This document shows positions 26,257 through 35,096 of a stretch of DNA of 57,223 bases, piece after piece. The stretch's first letter is position 1. Each line of letters opens with the position of its first letter. A program made the translations under genes and the position numbers. The notes under the pieces are model-generated. The model searched no databases. It was given only the letters and a program-made list of their open reading frames with translations, and was not told where the DNA came from. This stretch comes from Opitutaceae bacterium (GTDB lineage: Bacteria > Verrucomicrobiota > Verrucomicrobiia > Opitutales > Opitutaceae), in contig JADJTK010000002.1 in assembly GCA_016711225.1 (NCBI GenBank), positions 1 to 57,223 of the forward strand, in the 5' to 3' direction.

Positions 26257-26294
26257 GCGCAAAACCCTGTCGCGATCGCGACAGGGTTTTGCGC
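26257..26294. repeat. 38-bp perfect palindrome (copy A)
   Basis: Two 19-base arms with no loop, centred between 26275 and 26276. The left arm reads GCGCAAAACCCTGTCGCGA and the right arm is its exact reverse complement. The centre is GTCGCGATCGCGAC. Confidence 0.95.
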
Positions 26295-26352
26295 CCTGGG
26301 CCCTTGCGCGGGTGTGTTGCGCTCGTGCAAACGGGGCCCCTGTTGGCGCGAA

Positions 26353-26391
26353 GACGCAAACCTGTGTCGCGATCGCGACAAGAGTTTGCGC
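26353..26391. repeat. Imperfect palindrome (copy B)
   Basis: Same core (TGTCGCGATCGCGACA) and similar outer arms (CGCAAACC and, on the far side, GAGTTTGCG), with a few mismatches between core and arms. The centre lies 97 bases after that of copy A. Confidence 0.85.
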
Positions 26392-26450
26392 TGATCTGTA
26401 TTGGAATCGCTCTTTTTCTCTGGTGGGACGGGGTTGCTGGTTTGCGGCAA

Positions 26451-26491
26451 AAACGCAGGTTCGTGTCGCGATCGGAACAGGGTTTTGCGCT
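26451..26491. repeat. Degenerate palindrome (copy C)
   Basis: Third copy: left part ACGCAGG then GTGTCGCGATCG, right part GAACAGGGTTTTGCGC, the latter matching the right arm of copy A. The centre lies 99 bases after that of copy B. The sequence leading into it (ACGGGG and on) resembles that leading into copy B, so the repeating unit is about 98 bases. Confidence 0.8.
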
Positions 26492-27962
26492 CCGAAGCGG
26501 TCCCCGTGGGACGTGGGACGGAACAAGGCGGGGCGAAGGACAAAAATGCCGACCGTGCGCTGCGGCTCGAACTGCGGGCTCACCCGACAGGCCGCACCGA
26601 CGCCCTCAGGCTGCGGCTTCGTTCGCCGCGCCAAGGCCCGGGCGGTGCGGCTCGCGAGCCACGAGCAGTGATCATCCGATCACCTCCCTGTAGCAGCCAG
26701 CACGGGCGGGCTCTGAGCTCCCGGCTGCGCTGGCGTACTGCCGGGGGGCGGCCCATCGATGGTGGCGAGCAGCGAGTCCAGTCCCCGCCATCGATTGTTG
26801 GCCCTGGGCGTTCATCCGCAGTGGCTACCGCCAGCTCCGCGGTGCGGATCCGGCGGTGGCTGAAACCGGCGCACGAGGACGTTCCGGCGCTCGTACCTTT
26901 GGTGAACGTCATGGCCAAGCTGCGGCATCGAGAGAGGAGAGTGTTTGGGAATACGAGGCCCGGGTACACGTAGGAGGAGGAGAGCCAGCAACAGGAGGAC
27001 GATCCCTGACAATGCGCTCCGCCGCCTCCTTGCCGTCTGTCGTCGAGAGACGCAGAACGCGATGCCTCGTGCTCGGACGACCGTTGCCTCGAGGATTTGG
27101 CGGGCCAGCGGCGGTTTCCGGCCTCGCGGATGTATCGTAAATCGTGAGCCAAACACTCTGGCCGCCACGGTTCAGGCTTCTCCGGTTCAGGGGCGATGGT
27201 CTCGTGAAAGGGCCCCGGCTAGCCTTTTCGTCTGTTGTGTTCTTTGCGGCCTCCCGAAACGGTGGGCAGCGAGCTTCCACGCCCGGACGGAACGCCGGAC
27301 CTGCGCCGGGCCAAGGGCGTGAATGCATGGTTTTCTGGGGATGACGTTCGACCAGAAGCGGAAGGAGGAACGGAGAAGGCAAAAGGCTAACGAGGAAGGA
27401 TACGATGGCAGGGATCTATACCCAAACGTCCGGTGGGCGGAGTTGTTCAACTTGGGGGCCGGCTACACAGAGCTCAAAATGCAGGATTCGCTGGTCCGAA
27501 TCGCGCAAGCGGGAGGGCCACAGTGGCGAAGGGCGGGATGTGGTACCCCAACCGCCGGCAGGACCGCTCTGCGCCCGCGGTCGGCCAGCACGACAACCAC
27601 GTGCCGACACCGAAGGGCACGGCACCCAAGCTCAGCCAACGCATATCACGCGACAAGCGGCGGCGCGGAGGCCACGGGCCCCCGACGTCCTAGCTGGCTT
27701 CCGGTAAACGACGATGTGTTACTGCGGCGCTGGGGCCTAGTTGCTCCGGGTTCGCGCCGCTACGACCGCACAGGAGCGGCAGCTGCCGGTTTTCACCGAA
27801 ACCGCATCAACTCTTCACACCGCCCTCACGCGCTCCGGGCATACTCGGCAGATCGGTCTCGCGGACCTTGCCCGCACGCCGCCCTCCTTCTTTTTCTCGG
27901 CGCCACCGCGCACCGAGACACTACACCCTTTCGTTCGAACCCCTTCCGCTCGCCTCGTCTCC

Positions 27963-29483
27963 ATGAACGCCTCTTCTCCCTCCGCTTCGCCGCGCCGGCC
28001 GCTCCTGCGTCGGCTCGTGCCCGGCTTGCTCCTGATCTCCCTTGGCGGTGCCGCCGGGGCGGGGTTATGGCATGCGCGCGCGCGGCAACAGCTCGCCGAT
28101 CTCGAAGGCCAGCTCGTGCTGGCGCAGGCCAACGGCAATGCCGATGCCGTCGGCGAGATCGCGCGCCGGATCGCGCGGCTCGACGGCAGTCCATCGCGCC
28201 TGTTGGCCCTGGCGGAGTGTTTTGTGCAGGTGCGGCTCTTCGACGAGTTGGAGCGCTGTCTCGCCGAGGCGGAAAATCTCGCGCCGGAGCGCGGTACGGA
28301 GGTGGTGCGGCTGCGCGCCCGCGCGGCGGCGGCGAAAGGGGAGTGGGAGGCGAGTATCGCTCTATGGGAACAGTATCTGACCAGTCCAGCGATCGCAGCG
28401 CCGGAGCGGGTGATCGCGCTCGACGCGCTCGTCGCCATTCTGCAGCGGCAAGGGCGTTGGGCCCAGGCGAGCGCGCGGATCGACGCCCGGCTGGCCTTGG
28501 CGGATGGCGTCGCCGGGCGCTTGGCACGCATCCAAATCGCGATCCGGCAACGGCAGTGGTCGATGGCACGGGAGGATTTTCGCCATCTGCAGGCCACCGC
28601 CTCGGCGGAGGACGCCGTGAAGGACCGTTTACCCGCTTGGGAGCGGCTCGAACGGGAGTGGACCGAACTCGAGGAGGCCGATGCCCGGGTGAACGCTGCG
28701 CCGGCAGCGCTCGGCGCGCGTTTGGTGCGGGCGCAGCTCTGTGCGCGCGTGGGCCTGTGGCAGAACGCGGCCGACGACCTGCAACAGGCGGCTGTCGCGT
28801 TTCCTTCAGCACGGATGCCGGTGCTCTTTGGCGCGCTGTTGGGCCTGTCTCCTTCCTTCGCGAAACCTGAGCCGCCCGCGGAGGATTTTGCCCGGGCGCT
28901 GCCTTGGCTCGCCTCGAGCAAGACCCTGGCCGGACTGCTGGAGCGGCCCGATGAGTATTGGCCGAAGTGGGGCGAACTGGCCGCGATCGAGGTGCGCCTC
29001 ACCGACCCGACGGCTGGCGGCGGGTGGACCGCGCAGGACATGGCGTATCTTCGGGCCAATCGTGCCCGGATCCTCGTGGAGCTGGGCCTGCCGGAGCCGG
29101 CGCTCAACGAAGCGCTCGAGATTCTCCGCACGTTCCCTGGCTGCCTGCCCGCCGAGTTGGTGGCAATCGCAGCACATCTCACCCGTGGCAATGCGGTGCA
29201 GGCCGCGGCGGCGGTGGAGAGGGCGCTGGCCGCGCACGCCACCGACCCCGGGGCGCCGGATCCGGAGCTGCGCCGAATGGCCGGGCTCGTCTGGCAGGCC
29301 CAGGGCAAGCATGCCCAAGCCGTGGAGGCGCTGACCGCTTGCCTCGCCGCCGCGCGGTGGCCCGACTTGTATCGAGCCCGGGCGAAAAGCCTGCGCCAGC
29401 TGCAGCGTTTCGCGGAGGCGGCGCAGGATGTGGCCGCCGCCGAGGCGCTTGAGGCGGTGGCGGGACAGGAGGACGTGAAATGA
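27963..29483 (+). CDS. Membrane-anchored TPR-repeat protein
   Basis: A 506-residue protein from the ATG at 27963 (MNASSPSASPRRPLLRRLVP). A single N-terminal membrane segment (about 18-36, LLLISLGGAAGAGLW) is followed by helical repeats of TPR type across the rest (ERCLAEAENLAPERGTEVVR, PALNEALEILRTFPGCLPAE, GKHAQAVEALTACLAAARWPDL). The bulk should be periplasmic, acting as a protein-binding scaffold. Its last codons overlap the ATG of the alpha-2-macroglobulin gene (ATGA at 29480-29483), so the two are translated together. A role in presenting or anchoring the macroglobulin/PBP1C system is inference from that coupling. Confidence 0.8.
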   Translation: MNASSPSASPRRPLLRRLVPGLLLISLGGAAGAGLWHARARQQLADLEGQLVLAQANGNADAVGEIARRIARLDGSPSRLLALAECFVQVRLFDELERCLAEAENLAPERGTEVVRLRARAAAAKGEWEASIALWEQYLTSPAIAAPERVIALDALVAILQRQGRWAQASARIDARLALADGVAGRLARIQIAIRQRQWSMAREDFRHLQATASAEDAVKDRLPAWERLEREWTELEEADARVNAAPAALGARLVRAQLCARVGLWQNAADDLQQAAVAFPSARMPVLFGALLGLSPSFAKPEPPAEDFARALPWLASSKTLAGLLERPDEYWPKWGELAAIEVRLTDPTAGGGWTAQDMAYLRANRARILVELGLPEPALNEALEILRTFPGCLPAELVAIAAHLTRGNAVQAAAAVERALAAHATDPGAPDPELRRMAGLVWQAQGKHAQAVEALTACLAAARWPDLYRARAKSLRQLQRFAEAAQDVAAAEALEAVAGQEDVK

Positions 29484-32400
29484 ACCGTAACTCCAACTCC
29501 TGGTGGTCCTTGCCGGTGCTCGCGATGCTCGCCTGCCTCGTCGGTTGCCCGGGCGGACGGACGGCGCAGGAGGCACCCGCGGCGGCGCCGGTAGTGCTGA
29601 GCGTATCGGCCGGAGGCATCGTCGCGCGGGCGGCGAACGCCGATCGGAGTGTCGTGCCCTCGGCGCAACCGGACCGGCCGTTGCAGGCGGGCGATACGAT
29701 GGTGGTGTCGTTCGCGCAGCCCATGGTTGTGCCCTCCGCGCTCGATCAGCCGGTGGAGATGCCGCCGGTGGAGTTCCAGCCAGCGTTGCCGTTTCGTTTC
29801 GAGTGGAAGAGCCCGGCCGAGGGCGAAGTGATCGCCACCGGCACGCCGGCGCCGGCCACCGGATATCGGCTACGGCTGCGCGCGGGGCTGCGGGATGCGG
29901 CGGGACAGGCGGTCGACAGCCCGGCCTGGGGCGTGCAGTGGCCGGAGGCGTTGTTCGTGGTGGGCAAGTCGGCCGAGTACGACTCCTGGCCGAGGTTTTC
30001 GGATTCGCTTCCGGCGCGGCCGACGTTGGCGCTCGAATTCAGCCATCCGGTGGCCGCCGCCGAGGTGGCGCGCACGGTGTACTGGCGCGACGAGGAGGGC
30101 CGGCTCACCGGCAGCGATGTGCGCCTGGAAGCCGCTGCCGAGGCGAAGGCGGCGATCCGTTTCGCGGTGACGCCGCGCCAGCCGCTGGCCGCCGGGCATC
30201 GTTATGAACTTCTGGTTGAGGGTACCGAAAACGCCGTGGACGCGAGCCGCCTGTCGTACGTCCACGTCTTTCCGGTGGGCCGGACCGAGCCGTTGCTCAT
30301 CGAGACGGTGGCCGGGCTCAACCAGCCCAGGCTGGGGGCCTTCATCGAGGTGCGGTGCAATCAGATGATCGATCCCGCCTCGGTGACGCCCGCCGCGGTG
30401 GCGGTGACCCCGGCGGTAGCGGATGCGCGTCTAGAGGTCGACGGGGCGGTGCTCCGGCTGTTTGGGGCCTTCGATACGGCGGTGCGCTACCGCGTCGGGA
30501 TCGCCGGGGAGATCCGGAGCCGGCGCGGGTTTCAGCTGGCCGGCCCGGAGCGCTGGCAGGCGCGGTTTCAAGGGAAGCGCGCGGCGGTGGTCATGCCCCG
30601 GAGCATCGTCACGACGACTGCGCGCCAGGGCCTCACGCTCGATCTGGTGCAGGTGAACACCGGGCGGCTGCACTGGAACCTGGCGCGGGTGCCCGACGAG
30701 CTGATGCTCACCGTACGGCGCCGGCTCGACGAGTACCGGGGTCTCGACCGGGGGCGGCGGGATCCCGTCACCGGCGAATGGAAGCAGCTGGCGACGGAGC
30801 TGCTGGTGCCCGCGTTGGGGCTGCCGGTGGTGGCGCAGGGGGATTTCGAGGCGGTCGACGGCGATCGCGAGGTGGAGCGTTCGGTGGCGCTGGCCTCGGG
30901 GGTCTGCCCTGAGGGTATTTATCTTTTTGAGATTGCCGGGACGACGAACGACGCGCGCCTGGCGGGAAACCGGGCGCTGGTGCTGGTGAACCGCGAGTTT
31001 CTGGTCTGGAAAATGACGGCCTCGGCGCTGCGCGCGCGGCTCTTCGACGTGGTCAGCGGTGAGGCGGTGGCCCACGCCGGGGTGCAAATCCGCGCCGCCG
31101 ACGGGGCGGAGCTGGGCCGTGGCGAAACCGACGAGGCCGGGGATGTGGAGTTGCCCCGCCTTAGGGGAGATGAAGCGCCCGAACTGGTGGTGGTTACCCG
31201 CGGCGGCAATCGCTCGGCCCACTTTGTCGATCTCACCGGCGGGCTGCCTCGATCCTGGCGCCAGGATGCGGACGAGGAGGAGGTGGCGGATACAGCGGCC
31301 ACGCCGGAGCTGCGCCAGTGGCTGTTCTCGGATCGGGGCATCTACCGGCCGGGCGAGACGCTCAAGGCCAAGGGCATTGTGCGCCAGGTGCGCGACGGGC
31401 GGCTGACGCTCCCGGAGGTGGGCACCGCTGTGCCGTGGCAACTGGCGCGCACCTCGCAGGGGGAGGCGGTGGCGGCGGGCGAGACGGCATTGAGCGCCGC
31501 CGGGTCGTGGGAGACGGAGATCGCGCTGCCGGCGAGCCTTCCGGTGGGGCACTATGTGCTGCGGGCGCTGGGGACGAGTTGCTGGGTGAAGATCGACGAG
31601 TTTCGCGCTCCTGCCTTCGCCGCCGAGGCGGTGACGCTGGCACCGATCACGGCGGGCGAGAACCGGGTGCGCGTGATGTCGCGCTACTTTCATGGCGCGG
31701 CCAACGCCCGGGCGGCGGTGCGCTGGCGCGCGATCTGGATGCCGCACACCCCGGATGTGAGCGAGGGGGAGGCGGAGCCGGGGCTTTGGTGGCGTACCCG
31801 CGACTATGAGGCGCCGGAGCGCGAACTGCGGCGCCCGCGCCAGCTGCGCGAGGTCTCGGAAGCGGAGCCGGAGGAAGTGGGGAGCCGGGTGTTCGAGGGG
31901 ACGGCGGTGCTCGATGCGCAAGGCGTCGTGGAGCTCTCGAGCCGGCAACCGTTCCCGGCGTCGCGTTGCCTGGCGGCGGCGGCCGTGCGTTGGGAGATCT
32001 CGGTGATCGCGCCCGACGGCCAGACCGTCGACGTCGGAAACGACGCGGTCCTGCCGGTGGCGCGGGCGCAACCCGCTGTGGCGTTGAAGGCGGCGGTCGG
32101 GGCGCGGGAGGTGGAGGTGATCGCCACGGCGGTGGATGTGGCGGGCTCGCCGGTGGCGGGCGTGCCGCTTAAGGTGGAGCTGTACCGGGTAGCGGAGAAG
32201 AGCGCGCGAGAGAAGGTCTCTCGCCACGTGGTCCGCTATCGCAATACACCGGTCTTCACTCTGGTGGGCACCCGCGAGGTGCCGGCGCCGTTCCGCGGGA
32301 CTTTCCCGGTCGAGGGCACGGGGCGGTTTGTTGCCGTGGTGTCATTGGCGGGAGCGGCCGATTCGCCCCGGGCCAGCGGCGAGGTGACGGTGGTGGGCGA

Positions 32401-35092
32401 GGCACCGGCGGAGTTCGCTCAGTGGGACGACTCGACTTTCGAAGTGCGGCCGGACCTGAGCGAGTATCCGGTGGGTGCGACTGCGCACCTCGCGCTGCGG
32501 GCGCCGTTCGCGGGGCAGGTCTGGGTGACGGTCGAGACCGATCGCCTGCTCTACAGCAAGCAGGTGAGCCTCTCCGGCAACGCCGCCAGTGTGGACGTGC
32601 CGGTGACCGCGGAGATGCATCCCAACGCCCACGTCGAAGTTTATCTCTTTCGGCCCGAGGCGCTCGGGGCACCGGCGGAGCGTTTGGGGCGTTGCGACCT
32701 ACGGGTGCGGCGGCCGGAGACGGAGCTGCAGGTGCGGACCGAGGTGGCGGCGCCGAAGGTGGAGCCTGGTGACACGGTCACCGGTACTGTTACGGTGGAG
32801 GCGGAGGGGCGACCTGCGGCGGAGGCGGAGGTGACGTTGTTCGCCGTGGACGAAGCTGTGCTTCGCTACGGAGAGTGGGCGCTGGGCGACGCCGGGGCGG
32901 TATTTTTCCCGGCGGCGGCCCACGCCGTGGAGACGCGCAGCAGCCTGCGCCAGTTCGGACCGCGAGCACCGGACGATCCGCTCTTTCAGAAGGGCTTTCT
33001 GCTGGGCGACGGCGGCGGGCCGGCGGCGGCCGTGCGGCGCCATTTTGCGGTGCTTGCGTTTTGGCAGGGCAACCTGCGGACGGACCAGGCGGGGAAGGCC
33101 GAGTTCGCTTTCACCGCGCCGGACAACCTCACGGCGTATCGAATTGTCGCCGTAGCGCATCGCGGCACGGAGCAGTTCGGCCACGGTGCGCAGCTGGTCG
33201 AGGTGGCGCGGCGTCTGCAGGCCGAGCCGGCGTTGCCGCGGTTCGTGCGCGCTGGCGACGAGGTCGATCTGAGGGTGATCGTGCGCGAGAACGAGTGGCC
33301 CCAGTTGCGCAGCCGCGTGGAGTGCCGCGTGGCGGGGGCGATGCTGTTGGGGGAGTCGCGAGTCGAGTTCGACCTGGAGCAGGGTATCCCGGCACCGGTG
33401 GTATTCCGGGCCCGGGTGCTCGACGGCGCGGTGCCGTTGGGGGTGCGCTTCACGGTGCAGGCGCTGGGCGGCGAAGCCTCGCGTGACGCGGTCGAGGTTA
33501 CGTTGCCAGTACTGGCGGCACGGGTGCTGAGGCGGGAGACCGTCGCCGGGAAGTTCCCGACGGGCGGGACGGAGGGCTGGGAGCCGGGGGCGGCCTTGCC
33601 GGCGGAGTGGCAGCGGGGGAAGGGTACGGTCGATGTGGTGGTGTCGCGCTCGCCGTGGTTGCCGCTCTTCGACGGCTTGCCGCGTCTGCTCGACTATCCG
33701 CATGGGTGCGACGAGCAGATCTCGGCACGGGTATTGGCGTACGGCCTGATGGCGGACCTGCTCGAGGCGCTGCCCGATGCCGAGGCGCGCCGGCCGGAGT
33801 ATCGGCGCCGGGTGGAGGAGGGGCTAGCGCTGCTCGCGCGGGCGCAACTGCCCAACGGCGAGATTCCGTATTGGCCCGGCACGCGAGTGGGGAATCCCTT
33901 TGTCACCATCCAGACTGCCTGGGCGGCGGTGGAAGCGGAGCGCTCGGGCTTCAAGGTGTCCCGGTATTTCCTCGAGAGTGTGCAAGAGGCACTCACGCGG
34001 ATGGCGCGACGGGAGGATGGCGTGCGCGTCGAGCCCACCCTGCGGGCCTTTGCGGTGATGGTGTCGGCTGCGTTGAACCCGGCACGTAAGCTGCGCGGTG
34101 AAGCGCTGGAGCTCTACCAGCAGCGTGACGCGCTTGATGACGACGGCCGGGCGTTCCTCGCCTTGGCGATGCACCGGTTCGGGATCATGGCGGAGGAGAA
34201 GCGTCAGTTGGTGGCCGAGCTGGGCACGGCCGCGCCCGAGCGGGTATTCACACCAGGGTTGCTCGGTTCGGCGGCACGCACTGAGGCGCTGCGCCTTTAC
34301 GCGCAGTCGGAGATCGCGGGTGGATCGTGGACGGCGGCGGCCCGCGAGGCGCAGCGGAAGCGGGTGCACGAGCTGATGGCGGCGTCGACGAATTTCTCGA
34401 CGCAAGAGAACCTCTGGCTGCTGCTCGCCTTCCGGGCGTTCGTGAAGGGTGAGGGAGGGGAAGGGATCGGGCCGGGGCTGCTCGCCGGCACAGATTCCTT
34501 GCGCTCCCCCGACGGTCGCGCGGCCGGCTGGTACGGTGTGCCGCTGAAGGCGTGGACCGAGACCCTCGAGGGTCCCACCGGGACGGTCGGCGGCACCGGG
34601 AGCTTCCTCCTGCGCGGCGCCTATCAACTGCCCGAGCCGGAGCGACGCCTGGACCGCGGCTTCCGGCTGGAGCGTATCGTGCGCAACCTCACTGACGCCA
34701 AACGCGACGGCTCGGGCGCGGCGCCCTTCGCCCTTGGTGACGAGCTGCTGGTGACGTTTCGCGTGTTCACCGAACGGGCCCAGGCTTATGTGGCGCTGGA
34801 GGAGTCGCTACCGGCGGCGGTGGAGACGGTGGATCCGGAGTATCTGCGCCTCACCTTGCGCGAGAAGACGGGCGAAGCTGCCGAGGGCGGGTTGCGGCTT
34901 TCCCATTGGGAGAAACGCGACGACCGCACGCTGTGGTACTTCGACTCGGTCGAGCCGGGCACGTTGGCGCACAGTGTGGTGGTGCGCGTGACCACGAGCG
35001 GGAGTTTCCAATGGCCCGGTGCGGTGATTTCGCCGATGTACGATCATCGCTTCTCCGGCATGAGCGAAGGAACGACCATCGAGGTCCGCTGA
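29480..35092 (+). CDS. Bacterial alpha-2-macroglobulin, lipoprotein with thioester
   Basis: A 1870-residue periplasmic protease trap. The signal sequence ends in a lipobox (LACLVGC, Cys about 23), so the mature protein should be a lipoprotein. N-terminal Ig-like and macroglobulin domains include the family hallmark SDRGIYRPGETLKAKGIVRQ. A bait region is probable around the acidic stretch near 830-860. The alpha-2-macroglobulin domain (PDNLTAYRIVAVAHRG) leads to the thioester domain, where HGCDEQ supplies the CxEQ thioester motif with Cys1410. The intact thioester predicts covalent capture of attacking proteases. It lies between the TPR gene and pbpC, the pairing also known in Escherichia coli, where PBP1C may repair the wall after damage. 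Confidence 0.92.
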   Translation: MNRNSNSWWSLPVLAMLACLVGCPGGRTAQEAPAAAPVVLSVSAGGIVARAANADRSVVPSAQPDRPLQAGDTMVVSFAQPMVVPSALDQPVEMPPVEFQPALPFRFEWKSPAEGEVIATGTPAPATGYRLRLRAGLRDAAGQAVDSPAWGVQWPEALFVVGKSAEYDSWPRFSDSLPARPTLALEFSHPVAAAEVARTVYWRDEEGRLTGSDVRLEAAAEAKAAIRFAVTPRQPLAAGHRYELLVEGTENAVDASRLSYVHVFPVGRTEPLLIETVAGLNQPRLGAFIEVRCNQMIDPASVTPAAVAVTPAVADARLEVDGAVLRLFGAFDTAVRYRVGIAGEIRSRRGFQLAGPERWQARFQGKRAAVVMPRSIVTTTARQGLTLDLVQVNTGRLHWNLARVPDELMLTVRRRLDEYRGLDRGRRDPVTGEWKQLATELLVPALGLPVVAQGDFEAVDGDREVERSVALASGVCPEGIYLFEIAGTTNDARLAGNRALVLVNREFLVWKMTASALRARLFDVVSGEAVAHAGVQIRAADGAELGRGETDEAGDVELPRLRGDEAPELVVVTRGGNRSAHFVDLTGGLPRSWRQDADEEEVADTAATPELRQWLFSDRGIYRPGETLKAKGIVRQVRDGRLTLPEVGTAVPWQLARTSQGEAVAAGETALSAAGSWETEIALPASLPVGHYVLRALGTSCWVKIDEFRAPAFAAEAVTLAPITAGENRVRVMSRYFHGAANARAAVRWRAIWMPHTPDVSEGEAEPGLWWRTRDYEAPERELRRPRQLREVSEAEPEEVGSRVFEGTAVLDAQGVVELSSRQPFPASRCLAAAAVRWEISVIAPDGQTVDVGNDAVLPVARAQPAVALKAAVGAREVEVIATAVDVAGSPVAGVPLKVELYRVAEKSAREKVSRHVVRYRNTPVFTLVGTREVPAPFRGTFPVEGTGRFVAVVSLAGAADSPRASGEVTVVGEAPAEFAQWDDSTFEVRPDLSEYPVGATAHLALRAPFAGQVWVTVETDRLLYSKQVSLSGNAASVDVPVTAEMHPNAHVEVYLFRPEALGAPAERLGRCDLRVRRPETELQVRTEVAAPKVEPGDTVTGTVTVEAEGRPAAEAEVTLFAVDEAVLRYGEWALGDAGAVFFPAAAHAVETRSSLRQFGPRAPDDPLFQKGFLLGDGGGPAAAVRRHFAVLAFWQGNLRTDQAGKAEFAFTAPDNLTAYRIVAVAHRGTEQFGHGAQLVEVARRLQAEPALPRFVRAGDEVDLRVIVRENEWPQLRSRVECRVAGAMLLGESRVEFDLEQGIPAPVVFRARVLDGAVPLGVRFTVQALGGEASRDAVEVTLPVLAARVLRRETVAGKFPTGGTEGWEPGAALPAEWQRGKGTVDVVVSRSPWLPLFDGLPRLLDYPHGCDEQISARVLAYGLMADLLEALPDAEARRPEYRRRVEEGLALLARAQLPNGEIPYWPGTRVGNPFVTIQTAWAAVEAERSGFKVSRYFLESVQEALTRMARREDGVRVEPTLRAFAVMVSAALNPARKLRGEALELYQQRDALDDDGRAFLALAMHRFGIMAEEKRQLVAELGTAAPERVFTPGLLGSAARTEALRLYAQSEIAGGSWTAAAREAQRKRVHELMAASTNFSTQENLWLLLAFRAFVKGEGGEGIGPGLLAGTDSLRSPDGRAAGWYGVPLKAWTETLEGPTGTVGGTGSFLLRGAYQLPEPERRLDRGFRLERIVRNLTDAKRDGSGAAPFALGDELLVTFRVFTERAQAYVALEESLPAAVETVDPEYLRLTLREKTGEAAEGGLRLSHWEKRDDRTLWYFDSVEPGTLAHSVVVRVTTSGSFQWPGAVISPMYDHRFSGMSEGTTIEVR

Positions 35093-35096
35093 ACCC

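Larger units (their letters stand above)
26193..27962. other. Gene-free region with palindromic repeats
   Basis: About 1.8 kb between valS and the TPR gene. The first 300 bases hold three related palindromes (separate entries). From 26.5 to 27.96 kb I see only arginine- and proline-rich frames that overlap each other on both strands and have no recognisable domains. One minus-strand frame (about 26812-27060) has a leucine-rich stretch (SGIVLLLLALLLLRV) that could be a membrane segment but lacks other support. Degenerate gene remnants or repeat sequence are the likely content. The promoter of the TPR operon should be near 27.9 kb; I could not identify it. Confidence 0.55.

Noticed and set aside
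26268..26284. Cyanobacterial HIP1 site (GCGATCGC)
   Set aside because: The octamer is present in the palindrome centres, but the gene content does not suggest a cyanobacterium and it occurs as part of a larger repeat.
26257..26491. CRISPR array
   Set aside because: Only three copies, about 60 bases between palindromes, intervening sequence itself related, copies degenerate, and no cas genes.
27815..29668. 617-codon antisense frame over the TPR gene
   Set aside because: Ser/Arg/Ala-rich composition typical of antisense of Ala-rich genes; no signal peptide or motif.
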